Assembly: GCA_016342595.1 (NCBI GenBank)
Contig: JAEINY010000008.1
Coordinates: 1-55,727 of the forward strand
Direction of reading: 5' to 3'
Origin: Marinilabiliaceae bacterium
Lineage (GTDB): Bacteria > Bacteroidota > Bacteroidia > Bacteroidales > Marinilabiliaceae
DNA length: 55,727 bases
The notes below the pieces were generated by a model that did not search any database, had not been told where the DNA came from, and saw nothing but the letters and a program-made list of their open reading frames with translations. The position numbers were made by a program, and so were the translations under genes. This document shows, one piece after another, positions 34,261-41,751 of this stretch (position 1 is the first letter of the stretch; the number at the start of each line of letters is the position of its first letter).

Positions 34261-36966
34261 TTAGTTACAGGTTTTTATTGGCAGTCTAAAACTAATGGTC
34301 GTTCCTTTTCCCAATTCACTTTCGGCCCAGATGGTTCCGCCGTGGATCTTTACATATTCCTTTACGATTTGTAAGCCTAAACCGGAACCTTGCTCACCCG
34401 CTGTACCTTTAACCGATTCAAGGTTATCCAGAGTGAATAAATTCGCCGCCTTCTCCAAAGGCATTCCCGTTCCGCTATCACTGACTCCAACTTCGAGGTC
34501 TTCTTTTTCTATGGTGCAATGGCAGTGTATTGTTCCTCCTTTTTGAGAAAATTTAATGGCATTACTGATCAAATTTCTGAAAATGGTTTCCATCATGTTT
34601 TGATCTGCAATTAAGCACACCTCTTTAGGACAATTAATAATAAGTTGGATGTCTTTCTGAGACAGGATGGTTTCGCTGTATTCGTAGATGCTATTTAAGA
34701 GTGTTAATAGTTTTATATTCACAGGCACAAAAGCTTCTTTATTCATGGTGGCTTTTCCCCATGTGATCAGTTTGGTTAAGAGCTCATAAGCTTTTGTGGT
34801 ATTCTTTATCAGGCATTGGATGAGTTGATCTCGGTGTTCCTCATCGATGGCACCTTCTTGTAAAAGGTCAACAATGGAGACATTGTTACCCAATGAGCCG
34901 CGTAAATCATGTGCCAACACCGAAAAGAAGCGGTTTTTGTCTTCGTTCGCTTTTTTGAGTTCGGCAGCTGACTTTTTTAGTGCTGTTTCGAAAGAGGTGT
35001 CACGTATATACATATAGATAAAGGTCTCATCTTCCATTTGAATGGGTGAAAAGCTGATCTCGGTCGGGAAATTTTGCTCGGAAGCATCTTGATGCATCCA
35101 ATGGATGGAGTGCGCATGCTGCAGGGCTTTTTGAATGATTCCGTCGATAACAGTTATGTCATCAGAGCGATAGCCGCTGGGCTGGTATTCGGGCGATAAT
35201 ACCCATGGTTTGCGATGAAGCAGGTCGGTTTTCGTTTGATATTTAAATAAGTCAATAGCTGCCTGATTACAATCGGTAATTATTCCTGCTTCATTCAATA
35301 AAAAAACAGCTGTATTACTGCTAAAAAACAATTTTTTAAACCGTTTTTCACTCTCTTCAATTTTTTCTTTGGCTAGTAAGAGTTTTTGTTCGGCTTCTTT
35401 TTGTTTTGATATATCCGTTATGACGGTTATTATCCCGTCCTCTTCATTTTTACCATTGTAAAAGGCGGCATTCACTATAACATTAATAATGCTGCCATCT
35501 TTGATCTTACAACGGGTCTCGAAGGATACATAATTAGTTCCCTTCAAAGTTTTATATGTTTTCCCTGCTAATTCATATTCTTCTTTGGTGGGGTAAATAA
35601 AAGATGTATCAATGCCGATAAACTCATCGTAATGGTAACCCGTAAGTGTACAGATATATTGGTTGGCAAAAATGGTTTTTCTGTGCTTAATAAGCGCGAT
35701 CCCAACCTGAGCCGAGTTGAAGATGGTTTTGAGATGTTGTTGCTGATCTTTTAATGATGATTCGGCGTTTTTTAGCGGGGTTATATTCCGGTAAATCACA
35801 TATAGCAATTCCTCTTCTTTAATGACCATTTTAGACAGTGAGATCAGAAACCAAATCGGGTGTTTCTCCGCATCGGTGTGGAGCCATTCAAATTCACAAT
35901 AGCCTTTTTCTTGAGCACAATTAATGAACTCTTTCGCTTTTCGCCTGGAAGGGATACCGTCAGATTGGTATTTGGGGGATAGGTGCCAGGGGCTCAACTT
36001 GAGTAGCTTTCTTTTGGATCCAATTTTAAGAACATCCAACAAAGCCTGATTGCAATCAATGAAGCGATTCTTTTTCATGATGGCAATGGGTTCTTTTGAT
36101 TTTTCGAAGAGGGTCCGATATTGAGCTTCACTATCTTTTAAGGCTTGTTCCACTCGTTTCCGTTCCTCAATATTTCGGGAGATACCCACTGCTTCAATTT
36201 CACCTTTTGTATTATACCGGTAGGTGGCCGATGCTTCAATCCATATCACATCCCCATTCTTACAAGGTTGTTGAAATTGATACATGTAATGCTTGTTACT
36301 ATCTCTGGTTATTTCAAACTCCTGTATGTGTGATGCGATGAGTTGTCGGACTTTTTGAGCCGAATCAGGGGTCAGGGTCTGGTCAAAACTCATTTGCATG
36401 GCTTCTTCTGCCGTGTAACCCCTCAGGTTATAGACGGAAGAGCTAATAAAGGAAAATCTTTGTTGTGAGACGTTGTAGATCCAGATGACATCGGAGGTCG
36501 ATTGAACAATCAAACGGTATTTTTCTTCTTGCTCTCGTAAGGATATCTCGGCGTCTTTTTGTCGTGTCACATTTACGTGAGCGCCCAGCATACGAATGGG
36601 TTTCCCAGCTTCGTTGCGGATGGCCATACCACGACATTGAATCCAAACGGTGCTTCCGTTTTTATGGGTATAACGAACCACTTGGTCGTAGGGATGATGG
36701 GGATCCTGAAGGTGTTTATTGAAATTATCGATTGCTACTTTTAAATCATCCGGATTAATAATGTTTTGCCATGTACTGGCTTTATGGGGTTGTTGGGCCG
36801 GATTATACCCCAAGGTGGTCCAGAAACGTTCATTCATCCATTCATTTTCCGGATTTTCCAAATCCCAATACCATAATCCATCCAAGGTTGAATCTTGAAG
36901 AAAAGTAAATATCGACTCATCCTCTTTGAATAAGCGATACAATTCCGTTTTTAAATAGTTGTCCAT
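34261..36966 (-). CDS. Cytoplasmic multi-PAS sensor histidine kinase
   Basis: This 901-residue kinase lacks transmembrane helices. Five PAS-like domains (about 25-135, 145-270, 280-400, 410-525, 550-670) precede the phosphorylation site H686 (LAHDLRGSLG) and a HATPase domain with NLISNAIKFS, DSGTGM and GSGLGL (about 785-895). The first two PAS carry the PAC-type RYTHKNG and QPCKNGDVIW tails. The input is intracellular and unknown. No regulator gene lies beside it. Confidence 0.88.
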   Translation of the reverse strand: MDNYLKTELYRLFKEDESIFTFLQDSTLDGLWYWDLENPENEWMNERFWTTLGYNPAQQPHKASTWQNIINPDDLKVAIDNFNKHLQDPHHPYDQVVRYTHKNGSTVWIQCRGMAIRNEAGKPIRMLGAHVNVTRQKDAEISLREQEEKYRLIVQSTSDVIWIYNVSQQRFSFISSSVYNLRGYTAEEAMQMSFDQTLTPDSAQKVRQLIASHIQEFEITRDSNKHYMYQFQQPCKNGDVIWIEASATYRYNTKGEIEAVGISRNIEERKRVEQALKDSEAQYRTLFEKSKEPIAIMKKNRFIDCNQALLDVLKIGSKRKLLKLSPWHLSPKYQSDGIPSRRKAKEFINCAQEKGYCEFEWLHTDAEKHPIWFLISLSKMVIKEEELLYVIYRNITPLKNAESSLKDQQQHLKTIFNSAQVGIALIKHRKTIFANQYICTLTGYHYDEFIGIDTSFIYPTKEEYELAGKTYKTLKGTNYVSFETRCKIKDGSIINVIVNAAFYNGKNEEDGIITVITDISKQKEAEQKLLLAKEKIEESEKRFKKLFFSSNTAVFLLNEAGIITDCNQAAIDLFKYQTKTDLLHRKPWVLSPEYQPSGYRSDDITVIDGIIQKALQHAHSIHWMHQDASEQNFPTEISFSPIQMEDETFIYMYIRDTSFETALKKSAAELKKANEDKNRFFSVLAHDLRGSLGNNVSIVDLLQEGAIDEEHRDQLIQCLIKNTTKAYELLTKLITWGKATMNKEAFVPVNIKLLTLLNSIYEYSETILSQKDIQLIINCPKEVCLIADQNMMETIFRNLISNAIKFSQKGGTIHCHCTIEKEDLEVGVSDSGTGMPLEKAANLFTLDNLESVKGTAGEQGSGLGLQIVKEYVKIHGGTIWAESELGKGTTISFRLPIKTCN

Positions 36967-37284
36967 AGCGACAATTTCTATTGAGGCTTTTTATGGGTGC
37001 TATCGAAGGATGAAAAAGTGTTTTGGCAATTCTAATATGGCAATAGTTAAATTTAATCAATTACCAGTAAAAGTCAAGTGTTCTTGTACAGGTAGTTAAG
37101 GATTATCTTTTATTCATTTAAATAACGGTGTGTGAAAATTGAATGTTTTCAGGAAGAAACCATATACCGTGAGAGGATTCATACGGTGGCAAGGAATTTT
37201 ATTGTTTTTTATAGCAAAGTATCTATTTTTATCTGTGCTAATCGAAATCACCATTAACTATTACATAGATATATCTTCATCATC
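36967..37284. other. 318-bp divergent intergenic region
   Basis: AT-rich region between the PAS kinase and a membrane protein gene. I see no ORF, clear promoter box or repeat. Confidence 0.4.
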
Positions 37285-37950
37285 ATGTTTGACAAGCTAA
37301 TGGAAAAGATCGAAAATCTGTTCTTAGATGAACCAGCCGTAAATATATTTTCATTCGGTGATCCCGTAGCTGAAAAGGTTGAGTGGACACCATTGAAGAA
37401 TAGCGGTAGTAGCTTCCGGACACAACAAGTTAAAGCCTATGGTTACAACAGAATAGAAATCGTGCCAACCATAGAAGTCAAGCTCTTGGGTTTGCTATAT
37501 ATAGTGGCTGATTTAGCATTTGTTTTCTGGTTACTCTATTCAAAACATCCCGACTTTCAGTTCATGGATGATTATAAGTCAGGGATTTTTACCCTGGTTT
37601 TTATCGCTTCTGCCATTATGGGGATTGTTTTATATGTGAAGTTTTTCAAAAGACAAAATTTCGATAAGCAATCCGGTTATTATTGGGTAGGGAAGAAGGG
37701 GCCAAGACAAACCTATGACTTCAAAGAGGATGAACGATTTATTGAGTTGCGAACGATTCATGCCATACAATTAGTTAAACATTTGGTGAAATCAGATGGG
37801 AGTACTTTTTATAGTTACGAGTTGAATTTGGTACTTAACAATCTTAAACGTGTTAACGTGATGAATCATGGAAAACTTAATAAGCTACGCGAAGATGCTG
37901 AAGCTTTGTCGAAGTTTCTGAACGTACCGGTTTGGGATGCGATTCAATAG
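37285..37950 (+). CDS. Hypothetical protein with two transmembrane helices
   Basis: This 221-residue protein has a soluble N-terminal segment (about 1-65), a helix pair (about 67-84 and 100-120), and a C-terminal part (about 130-221) with YYWVGKKGPRQTYDFKEDERFIEL and YSYELNLVLNNLKRVNVM that may be a PH-like beta fold. No family recognised. A four-unit 7-bp repeat begins 2 nt after its stop. Confidence 0.65.
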   Translation: MFDKLMEKIENLFLDEPAVNIFSFGDPVAEKVEWTPLKNSGSSFRTQQVKAYGYNRIEIVPTIEVKLLGLLYIVADLAFVFWLLYSKHPDFQFMDDYKSGIFTLVFIASAIMGIVLYVKFFKRQNFDKQSGYYWVGKKGPRQTYDFKEDERFIELRTIHAIQLVKHLVKSDGSTFYSYELNLVLNNLKRVNVMNHGKLNKLREDAEALSKFLNVPVWDAIQ

Positions 37951-37951
37951 A

Positions 37952-37979
37952 ATTAATAATGGTTAGTGGATAATGATTA
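37952..37979. repeat. Degenerate 7-bp tandem array, unit ATGRWTA (4 copies)
   Basis: Four consecutive 7-bp units start at 37952, 37959, 37966 and 37973. The second base is always T, the sixth T and the last A. It begins 2 nt after the preceding stop. Confidence 0.5.
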
Positions 37980-38097
37980 ATTTTGAAATAAAAGAGGAAA
38001 TCAAATGATTGGTGTTTTATGCAATCGTATTATTTTCGCTGACTATTTAGCAGATCACCTATAGAACCCGGTATCCTTCCGGTTTGTTACAGAGTAT

Positions 38098-38520
38098 ATG
38101 AATAAAGAAGAACTACATAAACACCTTCAGGCCCGGGATATCAAACCCACTGCCATGCGTCAGTTGGTGTTACAGGTGATGAGCGAACAGCAAGCGGCAA
38201 TCAGTTTACCGGATTTGGAAGTCTTGTTCGAACGGGCAGATAAAGTGACCTTGTACCGAACGCTCAAAACTTTTGAGGAAAATAAATTGATCCATCGCAT
38301 TGATGATGGAACTGGGACCACTAAATATGCTCTTTGTCGGGATACTTGTGATTGCGAACCGGATGATTTGCATGTGCACTTTCTTTGTGTGAAGTGTGAG
38401 CAAACCTTTTGCCTGAATGACATTTCAGTACCATCGATTAATTTACCCGCTCGCTTTTCACTGGAAAGTGTGAACATGGTGGTAAAGGGGGTTTGTGCCA
38501 ACTGTCGGCGCGATTATTAA
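38098..38520 (+). CDS. Fur-family transcriptional regulator (Zur/Fur type)
   Basis: This 140-residue protein has a winged helix (about 5-78) with LYRTLKTFEENKLIH, then a C-terminal metal and dimer domain. The structural zinc site is C97-x-x-C100 and C133-x-x-C136; HVH at 92-94 is a likely regulatory metal ligand. It may be Zur-like because the next gene is a zinc-type CDF exporter, but Fur or PerR is not excluded. Both genes have an AACCCGGT box upstream. Confidence 0.82.
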   Translation: MNKEELHKHLQARDIKPTAMRQLVLQVMSEQQAAISLPDLEVLFERADKVTLYRTLKTFEENKLIHRIDDGTGTTKYALCRDTCDCEPDDLHVHFLCVKCEQTFCLNDISVPSINLPARFSLESVNMVVKGVCANCRRDY

Positions 38521-38638
38521 TATTCAGCGGGAGACTATAGCAAGTCTTTCTTCGTCACCAGCTGAATAGCTAGTGCTTCAAATTCTAAATTCAAGTAATT
38601 ATTTTACTTTGCTTCCAATCAAATAAATTTTTTCTTTA

Positions 38639-38736
38639 AACCGCGAATTACGCTAATTAAACGAATTATTAAAATTTCTGGTAATTAACGTTTTCCGGCG
38701 GAAAACGAATTCGTGTAATTCGTTAAATTCGCGGTT
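38639..38736. repeat. 98-bp inverted-repeat element with internal hairpin
   Basis: AACCGCGAATT (38639-38649) is complemented by AATTCGCGGTT (38726-38736). Inside lies a second perfect hairpin CGTTTTCC/GGAAAACG with a 3-nt loop (38689-38707). The arms carry short AATTA/TAATT repeats. It resembles a small non-coding mobile or REP-type element; no transposase is nearby. Confidence 0.65.
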
Positions 38737-38879
38737 CCATTAAAAAAAACTGCGAAGCAGTTGATATATTGTAATTAGATGTTTCATATATCAGTAGGTT
38801 GCTCCATTAATAAATACTTAAACTTGCAATTTGTAGCACTAGTTCAACAAAAGTCCTGTTTTGCCGCATTGTTTAAGTT

Positions 38880-38899
38880 CCACAGGCTGAAGCCTGTGG
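38880..38899. repeat. Palindrome of the same type as at 3521
   Basis: CCACAGGCT and AGCCTGTGG separated by 2 nt. The stem differs from the 3521 palindrome by one compensated pair (A-T to G-C), which keeps base pairing. Confidence 0.65.
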
Positions 38900-38986
38900 T
38901 TGTTGGATGCCGGCTTTCAGACTGAAGGATCGTTACAATGAAGCTTGGGGTACTACTCCTGTCTGTGTTGTCCAGGATTTTCACTT

Positions 38987-39063
38987 CTACTTTTATCTTT
39001 TTACTTTACCCCTTTCCCTTTTTCCTTTCTACTTTTACCTTCTCACTTATAACTTTTCCCTTG
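38987..39063. repeat. Degenerate 7-bp tandem array, unit TNMCTTT (11 copies)
   Basis: Eleven consecutive 7-bp units run from 38987 to 39063 on the plus strand. The fourth base of every unit is C and the sixth is T. The array is almost pure pyrimidine and lies about 80 nt upstream of the CDF gene, just ahead of its promoter. Confidence 0.75.
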
Positions 39064-39079
39064 TATCATCCTCTTTCCC

Positions 39080-39116
39080 TTTGCAACCCGGTTGCATCCC
39101 GTTTGACTTAGCTTTG
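39080..39116 (+). promoter_or_regulatory. CDF promoter with palindrome TGCAAC-N3-GTTGCA
   Basis: TAGCTTTG (39109-39116) fits the -7 element; a TTTG at 39080 lies upstream, slightly far. TGCAAC-N3-GTTGCA (39082-39096) is a perfect 6-3-6 palindrome between them and could be a metalloregulator operator. Part of it (AACCCGGT) is found again before the Fur-family gene (38065-38072). Confidence 0.4.
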
Positions 39117-39139
39117 CATGTATAAAAAAGGAACTCAAT

Positions 39140-40015
39140 ATGGGACATCATCACACATCACATTATGGCAAACTATTTGCCATCGGAATCGGCCTCAACA
39201 TTACTTATGTGGTTGTTGAAGTTTTTTATGGTTTCATCATTAATTCATCAGCCTTATTAGCTGATGCCGGACATAATGCCAGCGATGTGCTGAGCTTAAT
39301 ATTTGCCTGGTTGGCCATCTGGCTGGCTGCGAAATCACCCAAAGGTCGATTCACTTATGGATTTAAGAAAGCCACCATCTTAACCTCGTTATTAAATGCG
39401 CTCTTATTGTTTGCAGCTGTCTTCATCATTGCCTGGGAAGCCATTGAGAAGTTACAAAACCCCGTGCCGGTGCCTGGTCAACAAGTGATGGTCGTAGCTG
39501 GCATCGGCGTGCTTATTAATACCTTGACGGCACTCCTATTTATGAAAGGACGAAAGGGAGATTTAAATATCAAAGGCGCTTTTCTGCACATGGCTGCTGA
39601 TGCGGCCGTTTCCTTGGGTGTTGTGTTGTCAGGTTTCTTTATAATAAGAACTGGATGGCAATGGATTGATCCGATGATGAGCTTCCTGATTATCGGAGTT
39701 ATTGTTTGGAGCACCTGGAAACTGTTTATTGAATCGGTGAATCTTTCATTGGATGCCGCACCGGCGGATGTGAACGTTAATGAGGTGGAATCTTTTTTCT
39801 TGCAATACCCAGGTATTGATGGGGTACATGATCTGCATATTTGGGCATTAAGCACCATAGAGAATGCACTGACTGTTCATCTGGAATTGTCTGAATCAGG
39901 AAGTGATCAATTGGTGAGTCAATTAAAAATGGCCTTAGCTAATCGGTTTGGACTCCGGTATGTGACCCTTCAGGTGGAAGATCGAAACATGGCATTGAAC
40001 TGTGTGACGTGCTAA
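39140..40015 (+). CDS. Cation diffusion facilitator (zinc/cadmium/cobalt exporter)
   Basis: This 291-residue CDF protein has six transmembrane helices. The transport site consists of D42/H45-x-x-x-D49 in TM2 and H150-x-x-x-D154 in TM5, the pattern of zinc-type CDF. The N-terminus has MGHHHTSH, and a C-terminal cytoplasmic domain (about 208-285) resembles the ZitB/CzcD fold. It should export Zn2+ against protons. It follows a Fur-family gene, so it is plausibly metal-regulated. Confidence 0.9.
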   Translation: MGHHHTSHYGKLFAIGIGLNITYVVVEVFYGFIINSSALLADAGHNASDVLSLIFAWLAIWLAAKSPKGRFTYGFKKATILTSLLNALLLFAAVFIIAWEAIEKLQNPVPVPGQQVMVVAGIGVLINTLTALLFMKGRKGDLNIKGAFLHMAADAAVSLGVVLSGFFIIRTGWQWIDPMMSFLIIGVIVWSTWKLFIESVNLSLDAAPADVNVNEVESFFLQYPGIDGVHDLHIWALSTIENALTVHLELSESGSDQLVSQLKMALANRFGLRYVTLQVEDRNMALNCVTC

Positions 40016-40057
40016 AATAAAACGAGGTTGTCGAAAGTTTCAAATTGGGTGAATGGC

Positions 40058-40336
40058 CACAAAGACACTAAGTCACAAAGGAATCACAAAGAAATGATCT
40101 TTTATAATCAAAGTCTTGGTGTTCCTTTGTGTATTCATCAGGGAAATTGCATTTAACTTTTTATTTATTAACCACCCCGCCTTCGGCACCCCTCCTAAAT
40201 AAAATCAGGAGGGGAAAAGCGTGACCGAGAGAAGTTTCTCCTACTTTTTTCAAGGAGGAGTACCGCGAAGGATGAGTGGGGAGGTGGTTATTTGTTTAAA
40301 AGCAATTTCCTTTGTGTATTCGTGCCTTCGTGGCAA
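40058..40336. repeat. Nested composite repeat: CACAAAG-type arms around an AACCACC element
   Basis: An outer CACAAAG-rich part (40058-40094) is partly answered by CTTTGTG strings at 40126 and 40311. Inside, GGAAATTGC (40142-40150) pairs with GCAATTTCC (40302-40310), and AACCACC (40170-40176) with GGTGGTT (40283-40289). The core contains the hairpin CCCCTCCT/AGGAGGGG (40189-40214). This looks like one palindromic element inserted in another. Confidence 0.65.
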
Positions 40337-40385
40337 TTATCCTTTTTACAGGTAACTTCCCTTTCTGTTTATGCGGAATTAATAT

Positions 40386-40429
40386 TTACTTCTGTCTTTT
40401 TTCCTTTAGTCTTTAATCTTTTTCCTTCC
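40386..40429. repeat. Short degenerate 7-bp pyrimidine array, unit CTTTNNN (about 6 copies)
   Basis: CTT occurs at 40389, 40396, 40404, 40411, 40418 and 40425, i.e. steps of 7, 8, 7, 7 and 7. It lies just past the 3' end of the TolC gene at 40435. Confidence 0.45.
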
Positions 40430-40434
40430 AATAT

Positions 40435-41748
40435 TTAATTGGTCTCATACTCTCCAATCATGCCGCCGGTAATCCGCACCAGGTCGGTATGGGTCTCAAT
40501 TAAATTAAACACCGCATTGAGTTTCGAAAGTGCCGTTTGTAAATAAGTCCGTTGCACATCCCTAAAGTTAAAGGAATTAATCACGCCATTCCGATACTTC
40601 TCAGTAGATATGTCGAGGTTCAATTGTGCGGCTGCCAGGTTCTCTTCGGCTACATATACCAATTCTTTACGTACTCCGAATAAATCATGCAAGTTGATGA
40701 GCTGACTGTTCAGTTGGTGTTTCATATCGGCCAGTTGAATGTCGCCGGTTGCTTGCTGAATACGTGCAATAGCAATGTTTCGGTTCACCCGGTTTCCACT
40801 GCTGATGTTATAACTCAGCGATAAGCCGGAATAAAGCCCCAATCGGGAACTACTGGATGAAGCCGGGTTATTCAGGAAATCCGGATATGCATCATATTGA
40901 CCCCGGGAGTTTAAAGAAAGCGAAGGATAGCGTTCACTTTGTTCCAGTGCAATGTTACGTTCCAGCAGTTGCAGGTTCAGATATTGATTTTGCAATGTCT
41001 GGTTACTTGCTTCCATCTTACTTACTAAGCCAGCCAGTTCATACTCATTGATAACCGGTTCCAGGGAGTCTGATAATGTGAAATTGTTTTGATTGGGTAG
41101 GGCCAGCAGGTATCCCAATAAGCGATGTGCCGAACGAACCACCATTTCCTGGTTCAGGTAGAGTGATTTGTCCGTTAGCCAGGCGGTTTTTGCTTGCAGT
41201 GATTCATAAGTGCTGCCGGCACCCATGTCCACCCGGTTTTGGATGTAGTTATACCGATCTTCCGAGAGTTTCATCACCTCCCGGAATAAGGCTAAACGCT
41301 CCTGTTGCAATTGCACATCGTAATATGCTAAAATAATCGCCTGTATGGTGTTTTCAATGATCACAGCGGCATTTCCTTCGGAGAGTTGACTCAGATAATC
41401 CAGCTTATCTTTCCGAATGCGAATGGCAAAACCATCAAATAATACCCAGTTGAGCTGTACGGAAGGTGTTAATCTTCCTGATCGATCACTGTTTTCAGTC
41501 AGATCCATAAAATCTGAATTGGCATTTACATTCAAAGTCAATGATGGATAAGCACCGGCATTGCCCCATGTATTTTGGCGATGGGCAATCTCCACATCGT
41601 TACTTTCAATCTGAATTTTATAGTTGTTTTCTAATCCCAGGGCGATGGCATCTTGCAGTGATAACGATTCTTGCGCTTCAGTTTCCCCCGTAATAACAAT
41701 TAGCAATAACAGAAATAGGATAGATGTCTTGAAATAGTTGATTCTCAT
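40435..41748 (-). CDS. TolC-family outer membrane efflux protein
   Basis: This 437-residue protein has a signal peptide (about 1-26) and the two-repeat helical hairpin structure of TolC. It is the third gene of an RND efflux operon in the order adaptor, pump, channel. Only 3 nt separate it from the pump gene. It should form the outer membrane exit for the complex. Confidence 0.9.
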   Translation of the reverse strand: MRINYFKTSILFLLLLIVITGETEAQESLSLQDAIALGLENNYKIQIESNDVEIAHRQNTWGNAGAYPSLTLNVNANSDFMDLTENSDRSGRLTPSVQLNWVLFDGFAIRIRKDKLDYLSQLSEGNAAVIIENTIQAIILAYYDVQLQQERLALFREVMKLSEDRYNYIQNRVDMGAGSTYESLQAKTAWLTDKSLYLNQEMVVRSAHRLLGYLLALPNQNNFTLSDSLEPVINEYELAGLVSKMEASNQTLQNQYLNLQLLERNIALEQSERYPSLSLNSRGQYDAYPDFLNNPASSSSSRLGLYSGLSLSYNISSGNRVNRNIAIARIQQATGDIQLADMKHQLNSQLINLHDLFGVRKELVYVAEENLAAAQLNLDISTEKYRNGVINSFNFRDVQRTYLQTALSKLNAVFNLIETHTDLVRITGGMIGEYETN

Positions 41749-41751
41749 TGC

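Noticed and set aside
34295..34546. 83-codon plus-strand ORF
   Set aside because: Antisense to the HATPase domain of the PAS kinase; no independent support.
38907..39125. 72-codon ORF with FYFYLFTLPLSLFPFYFY
   Set aside because: It is the translation of the pyrimidine 7-bp array; the hydrophobic look is due to the T/C-rich repeat.
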